Notes: a model not told the origin generated them from the sequence alone. 64,000 bases of DNA from Cystobasidium ongulense (GCA_022835595.1 BQUP01000004.1:744001-808000); one strand, 5' to 3'; positions 35,207 through 47,675 are shown, counted from the first letter of the stretch. A program made the numbers and translations.

Positions 35207-35454
35207 TTAGGCTTCTGCTATGCTCTCATAAACATTTTCTTTCTCCTCTGGATTGTAGAATATTTGGCAAGGCAAGGTGTATCCTGCGCTTGATCTTTCT
35301 TACTCCAATTTGAATTTGAGATCTTGCACAGCAATCATTCGATGAGCATTGAGACTTACCTCCCGGATAGTGTGCCCCGTCTCTTCCCATATGTGTCATA
35401 TATAGGCGAATCTGCGGGTTTTGGCAAAGCCAAGGTTGCAGGTAACGGCTTCAT
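35207..35454 (-). CDS. Small two-exon gene, 58-residue protein of unknown function
   Basis: Too short for most gene finders. Exon 1 (35360-35454) starts MKPLPATLALPKPADS and ends at a GTAAGT donor. Exon 2 (35207-35288) follows an AAG acceptor and ends at TAA. The join is in phase, giving GKRRGTLSGSAGYTLPCQ then IFYNPEEKENVYESIAEA. The spliced product is compositionally sensible: a Pro-rich start, a basic centre K-R-R-G-T-L-S that resembles a kinase site, and an acidic, helical end. The frame stays open upstream of the ATG (FSFEEISELQYP) back to a possible acceptor near 35505, so a further 5' exon may exist. No family was recognised. It lies just downstream of the Osh-like gene on the same strand. 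Confidence 0.5.
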
Positions 35455-35581
35455 AGGATATTGAAGCTCGCTTATCTCCTCGAAAGAGAAAGATCTATCG
35501 TACTTAAAACGATATTACGAATTGAAAGGCATTGTCGTGTATGGCTAGTCATGATAGATTAATAGGTACAGAATGAGTTCT

Positions 35582-35617
35582 ATTAGGAAGTATCTTACAA
35601 TTAGGAAGTATCTTACA
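35582..35617. repeat. Two tandem copies of an 18-bp unit
   Basis: The unit TTAGGAAGTATCTTACAA occurs twice in direct, uninterrupted succession between the stop of the Osh-like gene and the small two-exon gene. It could be replication slippage or a duplicated binding site. Confidence 0.8.
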
Positions 35618-35700
35618 ACAAAGACAAATGTCACGGATTTCGAAATGGCCTATACACAACACAACAAGGTCGTCCAGTCGAGCTATCCGATGTGTTTGTC

Positions 35701-38700
35701 TTACAGCCTTACGCCAAAGATCTCCTCAACACCATCCCAATGAGGATTCTCACCGTTCTGCACTTTTTTATAATTTTCATTTCTTTCTTTCCAATATTCC
35801 AATTCTCCAGTAGATAAACGACGTGGTTCCCAATACCCGGTTTGTGTATCTTCTTCCATTTTACGTTCAAACCATCTTGGACCATGTGCTGGTAATTCTC
35901 CCTTTTCTCGTTTGATTCTTGTTCCTCTTTGATGATTTTCCAAAGCCGACTTTAACTCGTTCGCCTTCTCGAATTGACCATCTTCGAAGCTGTAGTCGTT
36001 GACATGTCATCAGTTACACTATATAGCTTCGCATATAGCTTTGAGAGATCTAAACCTACGCATGTTGATCCGGCCGCAAGCGACAATCGGTTGGCGGAAG
36101 ACTGCACATGTGCGTATCATCAGAGACTGCGCCAACTCTGCTGAAATCAGAGCGGACTTACTACTTTCGAATCTCTTCATTTGCATCATTGAGAGTGAGT
36201 GCAAAGCGAGTCAAGTTGAAAGGCATATTGGGTGGTTGCTGATTGATCTTCCAGATGAGGAGATATTCCGGAGCAGCAGGTACTTTGTCATCGGGATTGA
36301 GAGCAGCAGAAGAAGCACCAGCCCGTCTTGCGACTGTAGTGTCAGGAACAATTTCATCAGTCTAGCGACTTGCGTTTGTAGAGCAGGATATTCGGATACT
36401 CACCGAGCTGGCCATTCCATCTACCGGCAAGTTCCCAAACGACATTGCCTTTGGCATCGTAGACGTTGCCCTTCAGTTCACAAGCATTACCGGCTCTCCA
36501 GCCTCTAGGTTTGAAAGTCAAGACACATTTCTCTCCAGTTCTATGATTCGTAATTTCCATATCACCATAATGATCGATTTGTGGATTTCCCATAATGAAG
36601 TTCGATACGCTTGTTGTGACCTTCTTCCAGCTATAGTGCTCTCTGACGTAGCCTGCTCGGTGAGCTGGCTTGTTGTAGTTGGGACACCATGCTTCAGGCA
36701 ATACAAGATCTGCATGCGCTACTCCAGTAGGTCGAATTTCGAAGGACTTGCCCAAGAATTTGGACTTTGCATCAACCTCACCACTGTGCGAGCAGAGTCA
36801 GTAAAGCCCAGCCTGCGAGTATCTCGATAGCAGCAGGCTTACTAGTAGAGCCAGCGAGGAGACTCGGCGATACAAGCAGAGATGGGGGGATGGTGAGAAA
36901 CCTGTTCGCTCACTGTAACATACAAAGACAAGTATCAGATTCGATGAAATACGGCGAGAGTTGAATCACCGACGCACCGTATCTATACTTCCTATCCAAG
37001 TTGACGAGCTCGAAAGTCTCGCTCAACATTGGGTTGAAAGGCTTGGCAATTCGGCCGATAGTGGACGCGTAGTTGGACATGGCAAATCCAGCGACATATG
37101 CGAGTCGTTTCAGAGAGTCCGGCTCTTCAGCGGCAGCATCCAAACATTCGGAGTATTCCATGCTATTTGCGACAGATTAGCACTGATACCACCGATATAG
37201 CTCAAACGGCTTACTCTTCTGCCATTCTTTGTAACATGGATGTCGGTTCTGCTCGGTACTGGTTAGCATCGCTCACTACCCTTTGTGATTCAGTTGCTTT
37301 GACTTACCATTAAAATATACAGGAAAGGAGATCTTGGTCAAGTCCTTTCCAATGGAGCCTTTGAGAATAGCCCACAAGGATACAGGAGGGCGATCATCCG
37401 AAGTGATGGGTAAGCGATCTCGGAGTTTCTTATAACCTTGATAGCTCTCGATCTCCATCATGCGCTCATCCGTCATTTCGAAGTCCTTGGGGAATTCTTG
37501 GTTGTCAGGTGTTTGTAGCGGTGTCTCTACTCGTACTGGCACAGTACCGGACTCGACGGCATCGTAGAAGTCGTCCTCGTCATCGGAAGATTCGACTAGA
37601 TTGTCAAGTTCTTGCAGTCGTGCAGCTGATGGTGCTTCGCCAGGCGTGCTAGCATTTGCACCTTGCCCAGCCATCGCTGTTGGAGGCACGGAAGGTGGGT
37701 GTTCCGACATGGGACTGGCAACGCCTGCAGCAACGCTAGACTTGAGTTCCTTTAGCGCCTTCTTTCGGCGTGTGGCCTGCTTTTGAGTATCTACGAGCTG
37801 CTGCTCCAATTCGGCTTGCGAGGAAACGACCGAGCGCATATTCTCCTCCCACATTCTCTTTGCCTGTACTTCCCGTTCATAACGATGAGTAAACCATCTT
37901 TCTCGGTCTTTGACTTGCGCGAGATGCCTGTCGAGATAGCTTGACGTCAGCCTTTTGAATTCGGAACAATTGTTCAATAAAAGTATGACATACTGCTCAA
38001 TCAGTGTCTCTAGCATTCTGAGAGATCTCTTTGCAGCCTCTGTTAGATCTTGACGCTTGCTTTCATCGGCTGGTCCGACTGCCGACAGCGAGTTGATGAG
38101 TTGCTCAGTAAGGTGAACCTGCGTCTTGGCCGAGTTGTTCAACAATCTAGACAATGAATGGTCAGCAATGGTATAGTAATCGATAAGGTTCAGACATACT
38201 CGAAATTATCATTGTGTGGTGGACCATGTCTGCTGTTATGGCCGGGTTCATCATCGCCATAGACAGAGCCATCTGTCATTTGCGGACTAGGTGTTCTCGT
38301 ATACGGATCATCGTAAGGGGAACCCTCATCATCAGTCAGGTTCGTCCCGCTGGTGCCAGCTGTGTTTGCTCGATGAAGAGGTGGCATAGGTGGTCTTTCT
38401 GTCATAGGCGTAGCAGCCGTGACGTGTGTCTGTGGAATGCTAGCTTTCGTAGAAGATGCTGATGAAGATGGTATTGACGATACTCTCGAGGAAGATTTCG
38501 CAGCGGGTGTAGCGTCCTGTAGTCCAACATTCATTGAAGCTGTGCTGTTACTTGAGGGTATTCTAGCTTGTATACCGAGACCAGTAGCACCGCTCCTCTC
38601 GTTCTCGGACTGCTTCGTGAGCTCCATGCTTGTACGCAGAGCATTCACCCACTGCATGGCTTCAACTGGATGATTGGCTTTCAGGAACCAACGCGGCGAC

Positions 38701-40530
38701 TTGCCGAGTTTCGTTGATATAGTAAAGGTAGTCTTTTCCGAAGCTGCAGAGTTGCTCCCTGTCAAAGTAGAGCTCGACAATTCCACTTGAGCTACAGACA
38801 TGCTGATTGTTCCTCTCGAAGCTTGGCCTTGTTCTTCAGCATCGCGATAATAGGAGATATGACCATTGTGGAGAACGAAGAAGCGTGTGCGATAGCCCCG
38901 AGCCATATTGGTCCACTTGCTGAGATAGCCTTTCATGAAAGGTTGAGCAATGCCAGGGGAAGATTGCGCTCCTGAAGGTGAGGGCGAAAGACTTAGGTTG
39001 GCCATCGATGGAGTCGATACGCCCATAGAGGCTGAGGTCTTGAGCGCCCTTCCTTCGCTAGTAGCACCTTGACGAAGTAATTGTTTGACAGTGTCATCTT
39101 TAGCTACTTCCATAGCCATCTTGCCTCTCCTGTCCCGAACGACCATGCTAGCGCCTCTAGCTGCGCAAAGTCGTAGGACCTCGATGTCTTTTCGACGAGC
39201 CGCTTCGTGAATAACGGTCGTACCCCTCGAACCGGGTGTAAGAGCAGTAAAGTCTAGGCACTTGCTTCGTTCCTTCTTGAGGAGGGCTATGAGCGCTTCT
39301 CTAGCCGATTCGGCTGTCAGACCGCTAGGCGATGCTGCTTGATCAATGCTATGAAGGCTTCCAATGTCTAGAGATGCAGATTTGGTGTGATCTGGGTGGA
39401 GGCTTTGACTGGTTGAACGGGGTGTCGCGCTTCCGCTGGATGGACCCGTATTGACGTACGCTTGCAAAAGGGACAGGTAGGTTTGATTGAATTGTGCTCG
39501 GGAGACTATATGAAGTGCCAAAGTCAGACACTGTAGGCCGAGTGCAAGTCGCTTGGATGAGTTCCAGCTTACATTGTATGACTTGCGCAACCTCGTGACC
39601 TTTGGCTACATCGAGAGCTGTCTTCCGGTTAATGTCCTTCAGCGTGTCGTCCTGACAAGAGAAAGTCGTCAGCCGGGAACGACGCTTAGCCTGATGTCGA
39701 GTACGCACAATGTTGGGCTGACTGAGAAGCAGCTTGACTATATCGACCCTCCCCAGACTTGCAGCTATGTGCAAAGGCGTCTGTCCTTCCAAGTCGCGGG
39801 CATTGATGTCTTGGGGTGTGTGACGGAGGACAAGGTCTACAGTTCCAGGCTGCATGACACGAACACAGTGTGTAGGTACGAGCAGGCAGTTTCAGTCAAT
39901 AGCTTTGCTGATGTGTCTCTCCGACGAGCGGGACAACTCGATCATTGATAGACGGGACCCACCTTTGCGCATCGAACGGCCGTATGCAAGGGCGTCGGGA
40001 GAGCACAAAGAGCAGAGCTGGAACTTGCAGATCCGCTGTCAGAGGGAGCTTGTTGAATGGCCTTGAGCAGAGCGTCGACGTCGCTGGTGCCAGGTTCGAC
40101 TGTGGACGTGTCGATAACGTGGACGGTGATGACAGCGTGGTGATTGTGGGCAGAAGCAAAAGTCAGGCTGGATGAGCTCGTCCGAATCATGCATGGAAGC
40201 TGGGAGAAGGAAGAACCTACAGTTTCGCAATGCTTCAAACAGCTCGTAGGATCTAAGCGAGTCTTCAGGCGACATTGCTGCAGACGAACGGCCGTGACAC
40301 ACCTCCAGGTCAGCGAGAGTAAGGCAGAGCCCAGCCGGGATAGAGCTGGTCAATGGCTGGCACGCGGCCGGCTATTGCGCACACTCACCGGTCGCACCAG
40401 GTGATGGGGGCCGTGGAGTGCCAGCTGGCCTGTCCAGGTCGTCGCTCTCCTCATTGCCGGCAGCTGTGCTCCCCACGCCGCTGGAAAAGTACTGGCTGCC
40501 GCGCTTCGCAATCTTGGCCGCAGTCTGCAT
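35701..40530 (-). CDS. Oxysterol-binding protein, Osh1/Osh2 type (ankyrin, PH, FFAT, ORD)
   Basis: Lipid-transfer protein working at ER-Golgi/ER-plasma-membrane contacts. It starts at 40530 (MQTAAKIAKRGSQYF). Domain order: N-terminal ankyrin repeats (LEGQTPLHIAASLGRVDIVK, RKTALDVAKGHEVAQVIQ, GTTVIHEAARRKDIEVLRL); a PH domain (MKGYLSKWTNMARGYRTRFF to PVEAMQWVNALRTSMEL); a Ser/Thr/Pro linker; a coiled region (QVKDRERWFTHRYEREVQ); an FFAT-like VAP-binding motif (SDDEDDFYDAVES); and the OSBP lipid-binding domain. The last keeps the signature EQVSHHPPISAC (about 36880-36920), then WKKVTTSVSNFIMG and RLRPDQ, ending HWDGVEEIFGVRL. This is the architecture of yeast Osh1/Osh2. Many short introns interrupt it, and a few ankyrin exons were not precisely placed. 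It is divergent from GGPP synthase, about 0.24 kb away. Confidence 0.92.
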
Positions 40531-40766
40531 CGTATCGTCGAGTCTTTGTTTGGCTCTTGCTCGACTGTCGCGACCTGTGTGTTTGGTCGATGAAAGGCTA
40601 TCTTGCCTGCAATGCGAAGGTGGGCCCGCATGGACACGGCGAGCGATCGCTGAGCACAATCGCTTTGCACAGCGAACAATTGCACGACTGTCAGCTGTTC
40701 ATCACCAAGCTATCATATCACAGGACAGCGGTGGAGGCAGTCCAAGCACCATCCAGGACAAGCCGC

Positions 40767-42435
40767 ATGCTGCCCGCTATCCAGGCCGAGACAGCGTCAC
40801 AGCTGCAGCACTCAGCCACCCAGAAGGCAGCAGTCAACTCGCTTAAAGCGGCAGGGAGCGCTCCCATGATGCAGAAGATTGCAAGCTCCACTGGCAACCT
40901 CCACCTCTACGATGACTTCCTGTCCAAGCTACAAGGCAGCCCGTCCTGGCCAGACGACAAGGAAGCAGTGCGTCAGATCACGCCGAACGAGACCTTGCCC
41001 ATCGAAAAGTACGAGACTGACTGTTGTGTACAGACAATCCTCGAACCCTTCACCTACATCTCCGCTTCACCTGGCAAAGACATGCGAAGTCAACTCATCG
41101 ACGCCTTCAACATCTGGTTGCGAGTTCCACTCGAAAGTCTAGACATCATCAAGCAAGTCGTGGCGGAATTACACAATGCAAGTTTGCTGTGAGTGTCGCT
41201 GCACTGCACGGTCAATATGAGGGATTGTGGGCTGAGACTGTTCCCCAACAACCCTTCTTTGTCTGGGTTTCGAACTCGTACAGCATGGATGATGTGGAAG
41301 ACGACTCTTCAGTGCGCAATTCCTGCCTCTGTTGGGAAGCACATGCGATGCTATGCTGACATGTACTCACAACTCAGCTCCGTCGTGGTATGCCAGTCGC
41401 GCACAAAATATACGGTATTCCACAAACGATCAATACGGCAAATTACATTTACTTCAAAGCATACCAACGTTTGGGAAGCTTACAACCGCATGCCATGGGC
41501 AATTTAAGTCTGACCGATATAGTAAATGGTATGGCAGAACATGGTCAATTTGGAGCTTATACAAAGCAATATTGATCGTATTCGAATCGCAGAGGAACTC
41601 TTGAATCTGCATCGCGGACAAGGGATGGACCTCTACTGGCGGGATAGCTTGACCTGTCCAACGGAAGAAGAATATATAGACATGGTCAGCAACAGTATGT
41701 GTAGTGTTTCTACGCATATTGTCTACGTTCGAGAACTAATCAGATCTTCCTTCCCTACAGAGACAGGCGGTTTGTTCCGGATAGCGATCCGCCTCATGGC
41801 GGCGACTTCCTCACAACCTGATAAAGAGTAAGTGCCAATCGCTAAAATGGCTGTCTCGACATCACATCTAAATTGGCTTCTCAAAGGTCATACGTACCGC
41901 TAGTAAATCTCATCGGCATCATCTTCCAAATAGCGGACGATTACCTGAATTTACAATCCGATGCCGTATGTAAAGTATTGCATACCTCACTCTTGCTTCA
42001 CTCATGTTGCTTATGCAATTTATTGCAATTAGTACAAGCAAAATAAAGGATTCTGTGAAGATCTGACGGAAGGCAAGTTCAGCTTCCCGATTGTTCACTC
42101 GATACGAGCAGATACCAGCAATCAGCGTCTTCTCAGTAAGTCTTCATCGGCATACCAGATAATTCATGCTTTGATACTAAACGATACCTGTAGACGTTCT
42201 TCGACAGAGGCCAACCAATATTGAGCTGAAAACGTATGCAGTGACCTACATGGATAGTCATACTGATTCATTCGGATATACCCGTCAAGTATTGGAACGC
42301 CTCGACGAGCAAGCGAGGGGAGAAGTTGAACGGCTTGGCGGCAATCCTGGTCTTACTAAATTTTTGGATAGAATGAAAGCGATCAGATTGACGCAACCTA
42401 GTGAAGGTCCTGTTCTGCCTTCCGTGGAGAAGTGA
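40767..42435 (+). CDS. BTS1: Geranylgeranyl diphosphate synthase
   Basis: Makes C20 prenyl diphosphate from FPP and IPP for protein geranylgeranylation and terpenoids. The start [12 protein letters not shown] is at 40767; the frame is open further upstream (another Met at about 40588). The order matches fungal class-I trans-prenyltransferases: [40 protein letters not shown] (first Asp-rich motif, assembled across two introns), [67 protein letters not shown] (second Asp-rich region), and [20 protein letters not shown]. It ends [10 protein letters not shown]. There are five or more introns. All catalytic Asp residues appear present. No neighbouring terpene cyclase or P450 was seen, so a housekeeping prenylation role is most likely. 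Confidence 0.94.
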
Positions 42436-42853
42436 AGCATCTCTCCTATTTGACCTTGATTCGCAATGATCACGCTCTTAGTGCAGTTCGGTTCAAGTAG
42501 GCTCTCATAACTGTGTAAGACCTTCTCTCCGATCCACATTACCACATGCAAAAGATGTACTATTCAACACTCATACTATTCAGCACTCATCAGCAACTAT
42601 ACATTGTTGTATGCAATAATACCTCTACCGTCAAAGGAAGACTCGTGCTAGCCGACGAGCGTGGTCAATTCCGCCCCCGTGATCCTTCATAAATACCAGC
42701 GAATAACATGACGACTTGAGTTGAAACAAGTTATAAAACTCTTACTACACTTGGAAGTTGATAAAGTACCTAAATCTTGGCAATACTCAAGCTACAGGAA
42801 ACAGTCGTCTTGATATACATGTAATACGATTGCTGCTCCGCGATTTGCGAGGT
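42436..42853. other. Convergent 3' spacer
   Basis: It lies between the 3' ends of GGPP synthase and the yippee-like gene. It is AT-rich with nothing recognised beyond UTR-like sequence. Confidence 0.45.
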
Positions 42854-43594
42854 TCAAGAGGATACCTTACCAGGCGCCCAATTATTCTCCTGTGTGAACA
42901 AGTAGATGTCAATCAGTATCTGGTTCTGCGGTTTACTGGCGTCTATATCTTTGCTAATTACCTTCATTATCTTGTCTTTCTCCATAATGTACTTTCCTGT
43001 GAACATTTGCAGTGGTCAGTAACAAAGTCAGCTCCAGAGAACCTTCTACATGGTATACATTAATTCTCAGACAGGACATACCCTCCTTGTATCGCTGTGC
43101 GGGGTCATTTGCCTTCAAGTAAACCCATCCAAGTGGCGTATGGCATCCTTTACACGTGATGTTGGAGATCGTATGCAGGCCACTAAGTAACATCTTCTGC
43201 TCGCTCTTATGGAGTTCCACGTTTACGCTGTGGTAGATGAGAGCACAGATTATGAGCATAAGAGGATCGGTAAGCGTGGCGTGGCTGAGATATTGTTTCA
43301 GCTCACGCTGAGCGGATCAGGAAAGCTGGGCCAGCACGTCCAGAGAACGCTCTTGATACAAGCTCGTCCTGTCATTCACATCGTCCATTAGCTATACGCA
43401 GCTGTGCTAGCACTACTGTTAGATCAACACACCTGCAAAGCCAGGTCACACCCACACGTCGCGCAGACATACTTCGGACGGTCGAGCCATTCGAGTTGGA
43501 CCGCAGGCTCGGCTGCAGTATCGCCTGAAGAGTTGCCTTCTTCGTCGCTGTGCCTTCTTCCTTGTATTGGGCTACTGAAAGGCGAGGATGCCAT
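42854..43594 (-). CDS. Yippee-like zinc-binding protein (Moh1 family)
   Basis: Small, highly conserved eukaryotic Zn-binding protein; the yeast member Moh1 is linked to the GID ubiquitin ligase environment and survival. It starts at 43594 (MASSPFSSPIQGRRHS). Exons give KYVCATCGCDLALQ (first CxxC pair), DELVSRAFSGRAGPAFL, VNVELHKSEQKMLLSGLHTI then SNITCKGCHTPLGWVYLKAN (second CxxC pair), DPAQRYKEG, and finally KYIMEKDKIMKVISKD. The two CxxC pairs, the RAFxGRxGxAxL block and the Q-R/K-Y-K-E-G-K-Y-I block define the family. A short Ser-rich N terminus and a C-terminal tail of about 25 residues (ending NNWAPGKVSS) extend beyond the usual ~120-residue core. There are at least three short introns. 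Confidence 0.9.
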
Positions 43595-43853
43595 CTCACA
43601 TCTCTGCCTTGATGGTGTCTGTGTGAGTAACGATGATCCGAATACACAGCCCGAAGTATGATAGAGATGGTGGCAAAGTTTGTCAATAGCCTTACACCGT
43701 CAGGCAGACGATACCTGACACGCTACAGATATAGACCAGGCTATTATACATATTGATAGATGCATGAATGCTACAGAACAGTGATGAGTAGATGCGATGA
43801 AATGTGGAGAAATGATAAGCACGGCCAGCGCCTTGTTATTCCGGGGGCATGGT

Positions 43854-44894
43854 TCAAGATGATAGCTGAAACGAAAGGGAATACTTGACGAGATGTGGTC
43901 GTTCTGACACTCTTTGGAAAGCGAATTGTCGAGCAGCCATGCAACGAGGTCCTCGCCACTCTTCTATCTTGACAGGTGAGTTGCAAATCAAGTGCTGCCC
44001 GGTATGATGTGGGAAAGACCAATATAGCTTGGCATGATTCACAATGAGATTGAGTTCCTCGACCTGTGACATTTCCGTTTCGAGCTCAATGACAAGCAAC
44101 TTCAAGTGTTTGAGGTTTTGTATGTGACTACCCCAGGCTTCAGGATGTGCTTCAACAGGAGTTCCAGCTAGGTCCTTGTTCCATATGTCTTTCATTCGGG
44201 ATTGTGTGACACTCGCTGGCCAGCGTGGATCTATGCCAATTGGACGGAGTTGTTCCCAATTCCAGAAGTCGGACCTTCGCAAGGTGATGGTAAGGCTTTC
44301 AACGTTTGCCATCTCTTTGCTAACGGTCATGAAGTAGAAGTTGTCGCATTCCAGCCAGAACTGCTGAACGAACCAATGTGCTTCTCTGATGTATTGAATA
44401 GGTATGTGGGGATTGCGACGGAATGGTTCAAAGTGCCAAGGTGTGTCGTCTTCGTCATAGTCGGCATCTGCAGATTGCCTTGACAATTCTTGCAAGTCTA
44501 GGTTCATCGGTCAATGTTTTGAAACAAAGTTGAGAGTAAAGCGGTACACACCTCCATTTTTGGCCATTGCGGGCTCTCCTTTCGGACCACGATAAGCCCA
44601 GAAGGTCATGACATTCTGCGACAGAGGCAAGTCGTATGTCTCGAGGTAGACTCGCCTGCACGACAGAAGCAGAGCGGTGTGGATTCGCTTGAAGCATGAG
44701 TGCCCAGGTCTGAAGTAGTTCGAGTCGGCTTCGAAAGGTCGCGTGGGGTCGTCTTCAGCCTGCACGGCCAGGCGCCAGATATCGTAGCGTATCTCGGACG
44801 GCAGCTTGAAGAGCGGCGACTGGCTCTGAAGATCTATGTGGCCTGCAGCAGACAGTGCCTGTTGGCTCGACGTGTCGGCGAGGCTGCTCATCAT
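43854..44894 (-). CDS. 2EXR/F-box-like domain protein, unknown function
   Basis: It starts at 44894 (MMSSLADTSSQQ). The motif PLFKLPSEIRYDIWRLAVQA resembles the F-box-like 2EXR element, which is widespread and expanded in fungi and starts with a hydrophobic-L-P-x-E-I-R-x-x-I-W pattern. It is followed by ALLLSCRRVYLETYDLPL, the usual second block of such proteins (typically L-L-x-x-x-R-x-x-x-E). The remainder (ESLTITLRRSDFWNWEQL, IQNLKHLKLLVIELETEM) has an LRR-like hydrophobic rhythm, with no domain identified. It ends YSLSFQLSS at 43854. The second exon starts near 44500. These proteins may act as substrate adaptors for ubiquitin ligases, but that is unproven for this family. Confidence 0.72.
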
Positions 44895-45014
44895 GCCATC
44901 GTTGATTGTCCTGAGGGCAAGCCTCGAGCTGATCGAAAGCGAAAGCGTGACTTCTTGGTGCAAGTTGTGTGCTGCAGTTTGACTTGTCGCAACCGGTCCA
45001 GAACAGCTAAAGCC

Positions 45015-46804
45015 ATGCCTCGAGAGTACCTTCTCTTCTTTGCGCAAGTCCTGGACGAGTTCCGCATACCCGAAATCCACTCAGTGTGCGAGGTCCTGAA
45101 TATCAAAATTTCATATGATCATGCAGCAATTGATACTGGTGTAAGTTGCCTTGCAGAGCCGGTAAGAACCACGCTGCGCTCAGTGACTGATTGTACACTC
45201 GCTCCAGACCCCGTTCATGCGCGCATTCTTTGATTCGGAGGCGGACGCAAAGCAGTTCGCAACAAGATGTGTTCTTCTGAAATCAATATACGAATTATGG
45301 GCTTTTGGTACGGTCTCAAGCCATACAACGAAGCTTGTCATCCACGCTGATGATTTACGTTCTTACATTCATCAGGCAAGACATATGAAGATGTATACAG
45401 CGTAATGCAAACGGATTCTACATCTCTCGCTTTGTGGCAACCCTACATTGAAACGGCGAGCTTCCGTTTCTCGATACGAGGCTACAATTGCACACTCAGC
45501 TCGAAGAAACAACGAGAAATACTGGAGAGCTTCTCCTTCATGGACTACAAAGGTCCTATCGTCATGAGTGATCCCGAACTCGAAGTGTGCATTTGGGAAG
45601 ATTGGACAAAACCTCAAGGAGTGCACGATCCGGAAGATTATACAGAACGAGTCGGTGTTTGGATCGGAAAGAAGGTGAGGATTGGGTCTGGATGAGTTTA
45701 CGACCACAATACTGAGGCCTTCAGGCAGATCGCGGACGGGCAAAGAAACCTTATGGACGTGTTCGACCTGAAGAAGCGTGTCTATATTGGCAACACTTCA
45801 ATGGCAGCGGACCTGTCCCTAATCATGGCGAACCAAGCGAAAGCAGGGCCAAGCAAGCTCATATACGATCCTTTCGTCGGCACAGGATCTATGCTTTACA
45901 CCGCAGCCTACTTTGGCGCTAGAGTGATGGGAAGCGATATCGACGGACGGCATATACGAGGCAAAGGGAAAGGGATCTCGGATTCTGCCACTCAGTACGG
46001 TGTAAAGGACCGGATCACAGACTGTCTAGTATTCGACTTGAACCTGTCAGCTTGGCGGACTGGCGAGCTATTTGACGCGTGAGCTTTTAATCGCCATCCT
46101 TCTACTTTCCTTCTCCATGCCATACTGAAGTGATATCTTGCAGAATTGTTACCGATCCTCCCTATGGCGTGAGAGCTGGTGCGAAACGTCAAGGCCGCAA
46201 AGACCCAGCCAAACTTCGAAAGCCGACATTGCTACCTGACGGGACTTGGTCCCACGAGTAAGTGGTTCGTTGACATTTTGTTGGCCTTTCGCCTAAATTG
46301 CTATTCTACAATTCACAGACGTGTCGACTATATTCCACCTAACATGCCGTGGGAAATGTCGGAAGTACTTGTAGAGCTACTGCGACAGTCTCTCTATCTA
46401 TTGAAACCCGGTGGCCGTCTGGTACGTAGCCTGATGTCGCGATAACTGTCAAAGCTAAGCGTCATACTTTCTTTAGGTGTACTGGCTTCCAACGGTCCCT
46501 AGTGAATATCAAGAGTCGGATGTTCCGACGTTGAAAGGTCTTCGTCTGGTGTCCAATTCTGAGCAGAACTTTGGCAAATGGGCGCGTCGAGTAGGTGTCG
46601 TCTGCGCAATGCTTTCGCTTGACCGGTATGGCTAACGACCGGTATATTTTTTCGTTCGAATAGCTTATAACCATGGAGAAGGTCGCTTCCGATGCAGTGG
46701 AACAGGCAGATGTGCCGGAACCTCTGCAGAATGGCGATAAGCCAGCTCATTACGACTTCCGTACTTCGTACTTTGCCAAGCCTGATCGCGCCGGAACGTC
46801 GTAG
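45015..46804 (+). CDS. TRM11: tRNA (guanine(10)-N2)-methyltransferase catalytic subunit Trm11
   Basis: With Trm112, methylates G10 of tRNAs to m2G. It starts MPREYLLFFAQVLDEFRIPE, the usual Trm11 N terminus, followed by a THUMP-like region (HSVCEVLNIKISYD, RAFFDSEADAKQF, SIYELWAFG). The Rossmann methyltransferase domain shows the SAM motif YDPFVGTGSMLYTAAYFGA, then GSDIDGRHIRGKGKGI and the catalytic VTDPPYGVRAGAKRQGRKD, an N/D-P-P-Y tetrapeptide typical of N2-guanine methylases. It ends SYFAKPDRAGTS. There are at least six short introns. The gene is divergent from the 2EXR-like gene, only about 120 bp apart. Confidence 0.92.
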
Positions 46805-46873
46805 TAATTTTCCACATGTGTACGATGAGTTTGATGTTGTTATACTAGTCCCGCAGAATTGCCTTGATCGAGT

Positions 46874-47549
46874 CTAGAGTCGGGAAGGCTTCAGTTTACC
46901 TGCGAAACCGCTGAACATTGTGAGGAGGTCTCGAAGCTGGAATGGATTTGGCGCTCGGTGCTGTAATTGACCTGGCAAATTGCCAATGGGCTGTTGAATT
47001 GGTTTGGACCTCCCAAATGCTCCTGTAGAGAACAACAAATTAGTTACGTCAATTAAAAGCGAGTGATCTTAACAGGCAAGGCCCTCACCATCAGTAGCTG
47101 ATTCCACCTTGATCTGCAAGATCTTCTGGATCTCACTTGAAGCAGCTTTATCGGCGGAAGGGCTGCCTTCCAAGCGCAACGAGTTGATGACATCTTGCAG
47201 CGTTGATTTGTACCTCGACGCGACAAAAGGGCCGCTTGATTCGTTGTATCCAGTGGGGTTCATTGTTTGGACATAGTGCTCGTCCTGGCTCAAGATCTTT
47301 TCCGACACCTCTTCAGTCGTATCAACCATGATATAGCCAAGGTGTCGTTTCGTTTGGCCATCCTAGTCATTAGCACACACATTCCTTCAGCGTCCGTATG
47401 ATTCTGCATTTACGTCTCTCGCTCACACGAAACACCTGGACGAGTGAGAAAGCTTCGCGGCCGAATTCACGCTCGAAGTGGCGGAGAATGCTCAGCGCTT
47501 CGAGTGTGCTGGCAATGCCGGTCGACGGCCTGAGCAGTATGCGTTGCAT
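46874..47549 (-). CDS. Small unknown protein, possibly mitochondrial
   Basis: It starts at 47549 (MQRILLRPSTGIASTLEAL). Three exons join in phase: ...EAFSLVQVFR, DGQTKRHLGYIMVDTTEEV...VESATDG, and AFGRSKPIQQPIGNLPG...FAGKLKPSRL, for about 175-180 residues. The N terminus is basic and amphipathic, suggesting mitochondrial targeting. The body, ILRHFEREFGREAFSLVQVF then RHLGYIMVD, has an alpha-beta rhythm reminiscent of an RRM-like or mitoribosomal accessory fold, but no family was identified. It shares a divergent promoter of about 126 bp with the OMA1 gene, which would fit a mitochondrial role. It converges with TRM11 at its 3' end, about 70 bp apart. Confidence 0.65.
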
Positions 47550-47675
47550 GGGAAGCGTATGCAGTCTTGTCCAGTGCGATATGAGTGAGAGTGGTGGCTG
47601 TTCAACCCAGCCTCGACAGCATCGTCACGGCTGCTTCTTGCTTTCCGATCATCCACCATCTCGAGCATACACGTT

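Noticed and set aside
40353-40766. N-terminal extension of GGPP synthase
   Set aside because: The frame is open but overlaps the divergent Osh-like first exon and has no conservation with prenyltransferases; the Met at 40767 fits better.
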